64,000 nucleotides of DNA from Paralvinella palmiformis (taxonomy: Eukaryota > Annelida > Polychaeta > Terebellida > Alvinellidae), in the NCBI GenBank assembly GCA_025642065.1, contig JAODUP010000510.1, positions 414,501 through 478,500 on the forward strand, in the 5' to 3' direction. Each line of letters starts with the position of its first letter. The stretch's first letter is position 1. Below are positions 13,926 to 26,091 of this stretch, piece after piece. The position numbers and the translations under genes were made by a program. The notes below the pieces were generated by a model that worked only from the letters and a program-made list of their open reading frames with translations, was not told the DNA's origin and searched no databases.

Positions 13926-15953
13926 AAAATATTCCCTTTTACTGTGTTCTCATTCATGAAGTTACTATATCTCAGGAGTATAGGTCATGGTAGACACACA
14001 ATATTTTAGGCAGCTTCTTGCGTTTGAAAATACATGTTGACTGGCTTAATCCCAATTACACTCTTCTACCCATACAATTCGAAACAAGTTCATATATTAG
14101 TGGCATTTGGTCTCAGATGCTCTACAACCGTTTATTTTGAAAGATTTTTTTAAACTTCTGCCAGTGGGAGGGGGGCTCACTTCTACACCCACCGCACTCG
14201 ATGCTTCGCGCCTCATCGGGCCTCCGACCAAGTCCAGCTTTACGATTTGGCACTCCGACCATAAAAGTTGCCGACCTTTGAATGTATGTAGTGACTGAAA
14301 GACTAGTCTTAAGGAGGCACCACAAGGGTAAGTGTTTGTACCATTCTTTTTGTACCTTTTGATCCTACAGATGTGTAAATACAGGAATGTGTAGTATATA
14401 AATATGCAGACAGAAATACCATATTGTATTTTTCCGATTATTTTGCAGAGGTAAAACCTAAGTTAGAGTTTACGATTAAGAAATATTAACTTGGTTCTAC
14501 GTAAATTGTTTGCAAATAAATTCAGTCAACTTTCAGCTTATTACATTTAACAAAAAATGACGCTGTATGAGACAGGATGGAAGCAAATGTCGGTCATCAT
14601 ACGCTTAAAGAAGAACCATTTATGATGCTCTTTAGGGTATAAACAGACGATGTTTTGTTATTTTAAAGGTCACATCTCTATTTTATGCCAAAAAGTTGAC
14701 TTCAAACTGAAGTTTATTTTCAATTTACATATCCATGAATACAATAGGTATAATGCAATAATAGTATATAATATTGTCAATGGAGATTGCAGGGCCAGTG
14801 TAGCAGCAGCTGTCTTCCTACTGACCACAAACATCTGATATGTGCAGTTTTTATATAAATATAAAAAAGAAAGGTGAAAGAGACTGAATGAAATAGTCTG
14901 AGGCATATGAATAACTCAGCTTGAATATTTAATAATGTTGATTTTTAACTGACGTTATTCAACCCATTTATTTTATTTTGTTTTATATAATGTGCGATTT
15001 TTATGGCATCGTTTTGACAAAACAGAAGTGAAAAATATTACAAAGATACAAAAACGTGTTTTTACGTTACATAACAAATAGACTATTATATGGTGAACTG
15101 TTAGTGAGTATCTTTTGTCAGCTATGTATGTATAAATAATTTGTCGTGTAATGGCAGAAGATTTGTAAAAGCTAAATGGCACATGACTGGTATATTTACA
15201 AGAATTTTTCAAAACGGAAGAATCTGTTTATAATAAGAAAAGTAGTGCTAAGCTGATACAAACAAAATTTAGAACTCAGAAATGGGTACTTAGCCCAGCA
15301 GGGTGAAAATGTCCAAATTGTAATATGTCTAAAGTGTATATGTAAAGTAATATGTCTAACTTAAATCAGTGTGATGTTTATCAATTCTTTGATGTCTCAT
15401 ATTTTATGGCGCCAATCAAACAGCAAGGATAATGTTTTTGAAGCCTGCATTTGCTATTTACATTTGCATATACTTTCTTTTTAATTTCATCATCGGCTAT
15501 TATAATCATGTACTAATGTTGTTTGTTTTTATGCTAATAAGTTATGTTATTTTAAAGATCCATTTAAAAAAACTATAATCTTATATTATGATGTGCCATT
15601 GACTTCGTGAGAATATAACTAAAAATAATAATAATTTATTGTCTTTAACTTTGCAGATCTGGGTATCTTCTAGAGCTGGAGTGTAAACAGCCTCACAGTC
15701 AAACCAATCAATTAGAAATTGAGTATGGCTTTAATTCCCTATCAGTATAAACCGATGCTGGTTTGAAATAAAACACTAGCTAGGGAATTCTGGTATAAAT
15801 ATTGCTGGCAAAGTAAATACTTTAGACACATGCACTTGATAAAGGTTTCTTATAACCGAAACTAGTCGTGCTATTTTGGGCTGAGTGACAATACTACTAT
15901 TTCTGTTATTGTCGGAGGTATTAGAATTATTATCATAATATATATTATATGTA

Positions 15954-15996
<43 letters not shown>

Positions 15997-18900
15997 TATT
16001 TCCAATTATAGATGCGTTATTTATGTACTAATATATATCATTTGTTTTCTATTTAGGTAGTAATCGTTTGGTCATAATTCTGTAATAATTATAAACATCA
16101 CGAAAACCTGAACCAACGCCTTTATTATATGTAACGTAAAACACGCACACATCCTTCATCAATTCATTCCACTTATTCTGAAATAAACTCCTTGAAGAGC
16201 TCTCAACGATGTTCGTATGTTCCAATTTCGACTATATCTATAATGTGCAGGCTAAATGAACTTCCAAAATGGGTGGGCGAAATTAAATACATTTTTTTTT
16301 TGTAAGCTAATATCTAAGTGAATAACTCCAGATATCTAATTGTAAATGGAATCCAATCACTACGCATATATATTGCTTCCTTTAATGTTGTCAAATACAC
16401 ATATTAACCCAGCAGAGTATATAATCCTAGAGAGTAGTATGTGCAAATACTACTTTTTAAATGAATGTGTACCAATATTAGAATATTCTTTTTGGATTCT
16501 GTCAGGAACTGTTTTAGAATAGATTCGACAATGAAAGAGGTTAAGAATTATTAAGTTCAGACTCAGTCTACAACCATAGGCCAAGTACAAAAACTTAATT
16601 ACGGAGATAAGATGGCGCATTACAATTAAAATCCTTTAAATATTTTTTTGTATTATATAATGCCTTCAATGCTGGTTATTTGTATAATGGTCAAATGCTG
16701 AGGGAAATTTTTAATTAAATATAAAATGCAATCTGAAAGTTACCCTTTAAATTATGCTGAAATTCTCTAACTGCCAGTAAAACATTATTTGGTGACCACT
16801 TTCGTGCAATATCTAGGCAAAAGCTTTCTGATATAAAAGAACCACAGCTTAAAGTAATCATATTCATACATGAATGCATCGAGAGGAATGCAAGATATAA
16901 ATGCATTAAGAGACTTTTCAATGTGTACTTGCCTTGAATAATATCATGAATAAATAATACTAATTTATTTCATTTATAATAAGCTAACATAAATATTGTT
17001 AGTATGACATATGTGTTGGTGATGTACTGTGGGTATTGATCAACATATCTTTTACTGGCTGAACTGAAATTAAAGTTTTATACTAAATGCTTTCATCAAG
17101 CCTTAAAAAATGGCTTCTCAAAGGTCTCATTGCTATACTGGTCGTCGGATGAACATCAAAAGTACTCTTTGGTTCATGAATGTAGAAGTAAGACTCCAGC
17201 ATGTTGTCTGCCAACTTATTTATGAGTATTTTAAAATAAATTCTTGTATTTATACTAATGGGTTATTGTATTCCCTGAAATCTGATATATAATAAAACAC
17301 GTTAAAAGGAAATTATAAATATGTTTGCTACAGACGCCATATCAGCTCATAAAATGCCTTTTATAGGTATAATTATTGCTGATTGGTTGCTCAGACGCTC
17401 AAAGAAAAAGATCTACTATACTCCCAAAGGATGGCAATTAAGGAAGCTACATATGAATGTCACAATACGAGACAAAAAGTTACCATTTTATTTTGTGTTA
17501 AAGCGGAGGTGTTAATTAATGATCAAGTATTCAGACATATAACCCCTGAAAATGAATAACAAGATATCAATTTAAGCCACATTTGCTTGAAAATATGCTA
17601 TCATATGAAACTTAATAACCCAACCATTATGTTATATTTTCTTTAAACAACAGGTTTACTATTTTACTTTAATACCTACGTTTTTTTAAATCTCTACCAA
17701 AATATAACATCATTTTTCATTTCTATCTATTAGTGACAACCCTAAGATTATTATTACTTAGTATAAAAGTATTATCTATAATGTTAGAAAAACATGATAA
17801 AAGACGCACCACACTTTTCTGTGACAGCAATTTATGGCACATAAAGTTGTCCTCTGAATAGCCATAACAAGATAAATGCTTTGTATGGATAATAATGAAA
17901 ATTATTATTTAATGGTAACAACATGATTAGGTAATAAAAAAAAAAAAACCTATAACAACAAGTCAAACTAAATATTAATATTTATCATTTAAATGAGTTT
18001 TTTTATCACAATAATACATATAATGTTACAACACTATACATACAACAGAAGTAAAGATTTTTATCAAATATATAAGTGTAATGAATAAATTGAACCAATT
18101 TAAAGATGTCCACTTGCAGCATCAAATTTGAAATTACATCTGCCAATTATGCTACTAAAGATTCACATTAAAGAACACAAATAAAAACCAGCACTGATGC
18201 AAGCCCTGACTATCGAATGGTCCGGTTTACAGAAGTGAGCAGATAAAACGGGTTTTAAAAAACCTGATTCGTAACGATTTTTGTGAAATCTATTAAACAA
18301 TTAAGTAACTGAGAGGCATGCAAATGTAAACAGAACAGAATGAGCAAAGGTTTTGAGTAATTCCATCAAAGATAAATATTAATGGCTTACTTCACTGGAA
18401 CTTGCAACAAATGCCACAAACGATAAAATATCCACCGATACCACATGAAATTACCATGAGATAAGAAGATGATTCGGACCTGAAATTTGGTACGTGCTTA
18501 ATAATGAGATGGCACAAGACATTTCACAATGCACCTACAACACCATTTATAGCACACATACCGAGTGGGGCTAAATAACGTTACAGATCAAAACAAATTT
18601 GGCACGGAAACAATTTGTTGCTAGTCCAATTTATACACTAGAATGTAGACTCCATGTGAATATTACTTTTCAAGTCTATCAGCAAATTAAAAGCTTACTA
18701 TTCAAACCATACACTGAAACAACAGCTTGCAGCACTTAATTAGTCAGAGTGCGCATAAAGGCTATGAGTATGTGTGTGTGTGTGAAATATTTAAATTGAC
18801 AATAAATAAAACCCAACAAATTTATTATAATTCTCGTGGTTAAAAATACACAGTTGGTTAAGAAACAAATAAGTTTTTAGACTGTCGCAGGTGTATCAAC

Positions 18901-19631
18901 CCAATAAAGATCAAGGCAGAAACAAGCCTGAAGTAGAGTTGATACCAGCTTGTCCACTGCTAAGTGAAACATGTGAAACATTATTTGTATAAATAAGAGT
19001 TAAATGTGTCTGGTTTCAGTGATAACAAAACAGAGACATCAAATCTTCTCACAACATATAGATCAACACAGAGTCCATTAATACTCTAATTGTATAACAA
19101 GGTATATAACAATGAACATGATAAAATATACAGTACAAAATAAAATAACAACTGCTATGACAAGAGTGCTAAGCATTCCATACTAGCATCATAAAACTTT
19201 TGTGCTTTCATAATAATGACTACTTTAAATACGTTAGATTATCTTTACTAGTCTCAAATAAAAACCAATTCTTATACGATATCCCCAATTTTTTAACTAT
19301 GATAAATAAAATATTTACTTAAAAATATACAGCATAATAAATCTGAAATTTTGACCAAAGGATTGCTTTGTTTGTATGTGTCTGTGTGTGTGTGTCAGTG
19401 TGTGTGTATCTGTGTCACCTTGGCATATATTTTGTTTCAATCTTAAATATAAACAATAATTTCAACCTAGCAGTGACTATTAAGGGGAGAAGAATTAATG
19501 CCATCAATTCTTCCCAAACAACATATTTCCTGTTTTTAATATATGAATAAATTATAAAGTAACAGAAAATTAGCTAGTTTTGTATGCAACTTAAAAACAT
19601 TATTACGCCATCTGACGAAAACATTTGATTA
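13926..19631. other. AT-rich intergenic region and 3' flank of PITPNM
   Basis: No exon with splice support. It contains the first copy of an unnamed ~300-bp repeat (15839-16144), with an (AT)n run inside it at 15956-15994. The stretch to about 18 kb near the right end probably includes the PITPNM 3' UTR, since its stop codon is at 19632. I could not choose a single poly(A) signal among many AT-rich candidates. Confidence 0.5.
15839..16144. repeat. Unnamed interspersed repeat, copy 1
   Basis: Shares most of its length with 29588-29872 in direct orientation. Shared blocks include ATTGTCGGAGGTATTAGAAT, TTCCAATTATAG, CATTTGTTTTCTATTTAGG and CCTTTATTATATGTAAC. It contains a (TA)n expansion absent from copy 2. 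No coding capacity and no family recognised. Confidence 0.85.
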
Positions 19632-21764
19632 TCAAACATTACTCGAGTTATACTGAGTTGCGGGAAGTTTTCTTGCTGCGACGCCTCGTTGACTCATTCC
19701 AGACACACCAACACCCGGCTCAATGACAGTGCTACCATCATCAGTGATGGTAATCCTAGCTCCTGAGCTCTTATTACCTTCTCGGAATGAAGAGTGTTTT
19801 GGTGGCAGTGACATTGTCTTGCGTATGGCAGTTTTGCTTATGTTTTTGTTCTGACCTGGCAGCGAAAAGCATCCCTTTCGCAGAAACATGCGTGCATTTC
19901 CAGTTGCTTGACGGGAGATAGGTAATGATGCCAACTGTGCCAGATGCACAGCATATCCATCCGGAATGACCTAGAATATGACAAAAATAATTCTGTTACT
20001 ACGGGTTAGAAATTCATAACTGGAAAGCTGGCAATGCATAAAGATACCTTTTCAGTGTGTTTTTTAAGGCAATAAATTTGACTCAAAGTATATATTAAAC
20101 CATATAATCCTTAGTGTGTAAACCACTTTTTTAATATTTAATCTACAAGCAAGAAGTTTGCTAAATTTAAAATGGAAGTGGATATAACATAGGGATGTTT
20201 GGCTCCTGATTATTTCGACCAAAGATATTAAATATTCAGTGATATTCTGCAGAAAGTATGCTTAAAATCCTTACATATCATAGGCCCTTTACCATTCACA
20301 AAAATTCAAAGAAAGTTTTTACACTCTGTATTTGTCCTAAATCAAAGCATTACCAACACTTTCGAATTACACAGTTTGTTCAGTAAGCAGGAGTGAATAT
20401 TTAACTGGAGCTTAATTGCATATTAAAACAAACATGCAAAAATAATACTGGTTTCATATATTTATGTGGTAATTAATAACCCAATGACAACCATGGATTG
20501 CACATGGAACCACACAAAATAATTCCTATTACCTGCGTCTCAATCGACAGCCATAATTTGTGTATTATTAATTAGATTTATAATAAATGTTTGTTAATTA
20601 CCAAAATGGTTGCTGCCACTCACTTATGGTGTATGAATAAATGTGAAGTGGCATTTAATCAGATAACATGTTGGGATCAGGGTTAGCCATATTGTCATAA
20701 TTGATCATTCTAATCGGATTAAAATGGCTGACTTTATTAAATTACCATACTCACGCGAATACGGGCCCCGGCGGCTATTGTTTTCGATGACTGTTCCCCC
20801 CCCGGCGGCTATTCAAGCATGCCCTTGTTTAAGCGGAGGCTCTTATCGTTTTTAAGACATGTTGGTGTCTGATATAAACGATTATCGTACTGAAAATATT
20901 GTTCATCTATCCAAAAACGTGTCAACGTATGATACGAAATTTGCGTTTTTATTAAAAGATAATAATAACAAGAGATGTCATAGAATTTGAACAACATTTA
21001 TAGTAATTTTACTTGTAACTGATGAGCAACTGACAATTTATACGATGGAGTTAGTTTTGTACATGATTATTTTTGCCGAGAAATTTTCCATAATACTAGT
21101 ATAAATTAACTGACATGAACATCCATGGCAAGTATGCTGCTGACGTGTGAATAGAATGTCTTTTTCTTTGAGGGGGGGGGGTGCTAAATCAAACAGGGGC
21201 ACTTATTTCTTTCAAATCATATTTATCCCTGGCCCCTGTTCCAGCATGCCCCTGTTCGAGCAGAGGCCCTTATTCGCGTGAGTACGGTATGTGATGTTGT
21301 GGTTTTCCTCGTGATATGAAATAAAGACAACAGCTGAGAAAATGGACCAGTAAAAAGTCTTATAATGGCAATTCCATCCAGTCCCACCTTCCACCATTAA
21401 TACACACCAAACTATAGACCTAGATCACCATGTTATAATGTACTCAAATTGTATATGCTAAACATGGACTGAATAATACATAAATATTTACACCTTTGAG
21501 ATACACCTTTAAGAATATTCACTATGCACTAAAACAATTCCATAACAACACCACATCATAAATGTTAACACAATAATATCCATCACTTACATTGATATCT
21601 TTTGGTTTGTTTTTTGACAATTTGCCAACAATAAAAATATGCATGTTCTGTATTCCTACAGACTGGTACACAGATATGTCTTTGCTTGATCCATAACCAG
21701 CATGAATCTGAATGTCAGCCTAGAGATTTACGAGAAAACATATTAAACATTAAAGACAGGTAAT

Positions 21765-21801
<37 letters not shown>

Positions 21802-23767
21802 GTTTAATTTTAGATGGTCCATCCACATCTACTTATTTGTAAGTGCAACCAAACAATGGCACATTTGTATAATTCTGACCCAGTAGACACACGTAGCATG
21901 TCAGCCTACGTATTGCGGTGAATATGATTATCATTAGCAATGGGATAAACCATGTAAATCAACTAATACGCACCTCCTGGATAAGTTTATTGAGATAGTT
22001 TGCCTTCTGTTTTAATGGATCAGCTGACAAACCATCCATAAAGGTAACCATTCCATGTGGAAAGTTGTGCTGGGCTAGCCAGGCTACCACTTTCTTCTGT
22101 TGCATGTCAGGACGGGCTGTCACATACACAATCAATATAACCTAACTCCTGCCAGTATCTGTAACATATACAGGAACAAATACACATTAACAGAATAATG
22201 AATCACACTCCTGTCTAGATGCAAGTGTATGTACACTATCTAAACCTTATCACAAAATATGATAAGATTTCACACACACACACACACACACACAATCTTC
22301 TGATAGATAGATATAAAACATGAGAGTGACCTTTGAAAAAAGAGATGCTGAAAAGCAGGAAAGGAAGTCATGGTGTGAAGTTAAGCCACATACAGCTGGG
22401 GATGTGCTCTAAGTCCGCCCCCCGAGAAAAATCTGGATTCTTAGTACAATCTGAGAATACTTGAACATGTTTATGCAGGATAATAAATTGTTCAAACCAC
22501 CAGTTCGACCCAATCCCCATTTCCAAAACTTTTATTTTTGGCTCTGAAAACAAAAAAATGGAAATCTGGCCAAATCCGGAAAACTCCTATCCCTGAATTT
22601 ACAATACCGTATTTATAATTTGATAAGCATCTAGACTTACAACTGATTTCCATATTTTTGAACCATCTTAAACAAAGATCATTTTTGCCAAAAAGGCATT
22701 AAATATATTGAATGTTCATCTGGTCCTTTTCCAGACCACATCAATGACATAGAAATTGTTCTTCTTGTCTATGATGACAAATTGTGGACTGTTTTTAAGG
22801 TAAAACATCCTTTGTGAACTATTTCCCGATAATCCGTCCTTCACACATAGAAAAGGGTTTTATATTAATCTGAAGCCAAATGTTTGGATGTTTTTGTTAC
22901 TAATATAATATAATACATAAAACCCAAAAAGAAACTGAATTATATTTTATTGATAACCTTTTGAAGTACAATAAAACACAAATTACATTAACACATGCCC
23001 CCACCTCCCCCCCCAAAAAAAAAGAGATCAAGTGTCATTATAATTAGCTCAAATTAGGATAACACAATTGTGGAATTTGGTTAACATAACCAAACCAAAT
23101 AATTTACCTTACTGTAAAAGGTATCACATAACTTACTGTAAATAACTTAATAAGTACATCTTCACACAATGACCAAATATGTGCGTCTATGGGTATTGTA
23201 ACCAGTCACATTATAACATAGGGGCACATCACGGTTGTCAACTATTTTTCTTCAAATAGTTCAAACAATTAATGAACTACTAAAGACCAAATGACAGTTC
23301 AGCTGTTGGGTGGCAATGTCATGGAATTGACGAGCTGTTTGACTGAACAATAAACATTCAATTGTAGGTAATTTATCAACTATACACCAAACTGTTAAAA
23401 ATAAACATGGTAACTACTGATAATACATATGATATCGACAACCTTTTAGTGCGCACTTGAGCTAGATCTAAGATATCATTACGGGTAATGCATGGTCATT
23501 TTTGGAGTCATATTTAGCCATTTAACCACAGATGATTGTTTAATCTACATTTGCAAATCCTAGCTTATTCGGTAATTACTATTCTGAGTGAATATGGCAT
23601 TATTTTCTTGATACAAAGGTGTTAAGGGAAACTATTATCATATATTAGAATTTTGCTAGTAACTGAAAGATCATCTATTTTAACATGAAAATATGTTAGA
23701 TTTCAATGAAATATACACCACATACCAGGACATTTCTGACTAATAGCATATTTCCCTAATTTCTCTG

Positions 23768-23801
<34 letters not shown>

Positions 23802-26047
23802 CCCCCCTAAAACAAAAACAAGTATTGAATGTGGTCACATAACTGAAAGATATCACAGATATAAATTTTTATCCAGGTCTGCTCATTCAGTAGTACAAAC
23901 ATAAATCAGTGCACTTCTTACCTGACCACATCAACAGCACCAGGCCTCACTTTGGGATCTTTTCCCATAATTGACACACTAGCTGTGAATGAGCCATCGA
24001 TGCTAAAAACAACCGATTCAGTCTTCGGTGGTAATACAGCCAAGTTTAGATCAACACATGTATGGTCACCCCTGAAATAAACAAATCTCTTTCTAGCTTT
24101 GGTGCAAGTTCACAATGAAGAAAATATAGTGTATAGGAACAGTTCACTCCCAGATAATATCACACAAATATGTAATGGTTATAAAAGTAATCCACAATTT
24201 CCCAATATTAATAATAAACGTAATCCAAATTACCAAAGGCCACCATTACCACTTCACCAGATACCAGATTTGAAGGTGTGAAGGAGAAAAGTGAAATGCT
24301 GTGACGTCACCTGGCACAAGGATCCTGTAACCTTCTCCAGACTGACACAGGTCACAGTTTCTCTAGCTTCATAATCAACTGTACATGCTAATATCTCAGC
24401 CATTTTGTCTACTACTGATCAATTTTCACTTTTTTTAGGAGATTTTAGTTTGGAACACTAAGATTGCTAGGAGTACCATCGCTGAAGTTTTGAAGGAGAA
24501 GAAGGCACACGTTGCAGGTATTGGAGATAGTGAATGGCATGGAAGTATGTCGAGATATGGAAGTATGGCAAGATAGTGAATTTCATAAAAAGAAGCATAC
24601 AAGGTCCATCTTTAGTCAGAGAGTGGTTAGTGACCAGAATTCACTCCCCATCGAAGTGGTCCACGACCCAGCATTAAATGCTTTTAAGTCAAATTAGATC
24701 AGTTCTGGCTTAAGGAGAGATACAATCTACCATCCCCGTCAAGTAATTAAAACCATGTATTACAGTTAAGACTGGAATAAATCAACAGGCATAGCCTCTA
24801 TATCCCACATATGTGGTATCGAGAATATCTCAACAATATTGCAGAAATAAATACAGTCAATCTCAGTCTAGGTATATCTCAACCAGGTCACTAATACAAA
24901 ACAATATTATATATAACACGATTTGACGATCAGGGACCAGATATTGCGTCGGTAGTTGTAAATTTACTTATACTGGCCCATATTGGAAGTTGAGCCACGC
25001 CTTCTTCGATGATTCTACCTTCTTTGATACTATCGGAATCACCCTCATCTTGTAATATTCCGTCTGGTTTAAACATATCTGGCTATATGTCATTCATGGT
25101 GTAATTTTAACAGCATTACTATCTTTTTGTTCGGAATTATTCTTGGGTAACACTTGTTTACATTCCTTTAAAAAGGGTTATACAGTCAAACTGCTTGTGT
25201 CGAGTGACGTCAACATTCAGGAGCTTCCAGTTTCTGTCTAGCTTCAAAATGGCGGCATGCATAGACAATTTATTATCGATTGATCAGGACTTTGAACTGT
25301 ATTATTTAATAAGTGGTTGATTGTGTTGACATTTTGACATCGTTTATGATATATAGTTATACTAGTCCTGATAATATCAAATGAAGGTGAACTGTTCCTT
25401 TAACAAAACTGTTATAATTTTGGCAAAATTTTATTATTGTAAGACATTGGTTCATAAATATGTGACGCACAAGCTTAACTAATAATCTGTCTCAAAGATC
25501 AAACCATGTGAAGCTTTCGTGAATGATACACAAATAAAAGTATTACTATTGAAACTAAAATTTAAAAACTTTCATAAAAATTTAACTTTTTTGATAAGAC
25601 ATATTCATTACCTGACCACCATTTTGATTGGATAGATGCCCTGCAATACTCTCTTGTCATCTGGAATTTCATATACAAGACGCCCATTACTGTCAGTTAC
25701 AGCAGTATCCAGGTATTCCCATTCTCCAGAAGATGGGGACTTCATAACATGTATATCAACCTAAAATGGATAAGTTTAATTATGGTAAAATTTATAAACA
25801 AAACTACACCATTTAATTATGACATAAATAATTGTGCATGTGAAATAAATCTAGTTTGGATAAATCAACTCGAGCCTTTCAAGAAATAACATTGAACCTT
25901 TTCTCCTGATAAAGAAACCATGTCCAATGGGCCATACATAAATCTGGCAGTGAGTAGCTGAGCCCTGTCTTCAAGAACAATGATATCATTTGCACGATGA
26001 TTTGGAGCAGCATTCTAAAAGACAATAAAAGACTCGATCATTTGTAT

Positions 26048-26091
<44 letters not shown>

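Larger units (their letters stand above)
21591..25760 (-). other. PITPNM: PITPNM exons 17-20: C-terminal LNS2 domain
   Basis: Exon 18 gives [20 protein letters not shown] and RPGAVDVVR. Exon 19 gives [20 protein letters not shown]. Exon 20 gives [16 protein letters not shown] and [15 protein letters not shown]2 is lipin-like (HAD fold) and non-catalytic in PITPNM. It senses phosphatidic acid at the plasma membrane. The frameshift at about 22136 falls in this domain, between WQELGY and [11 protein letters not shown]. Confidence 0.95.
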
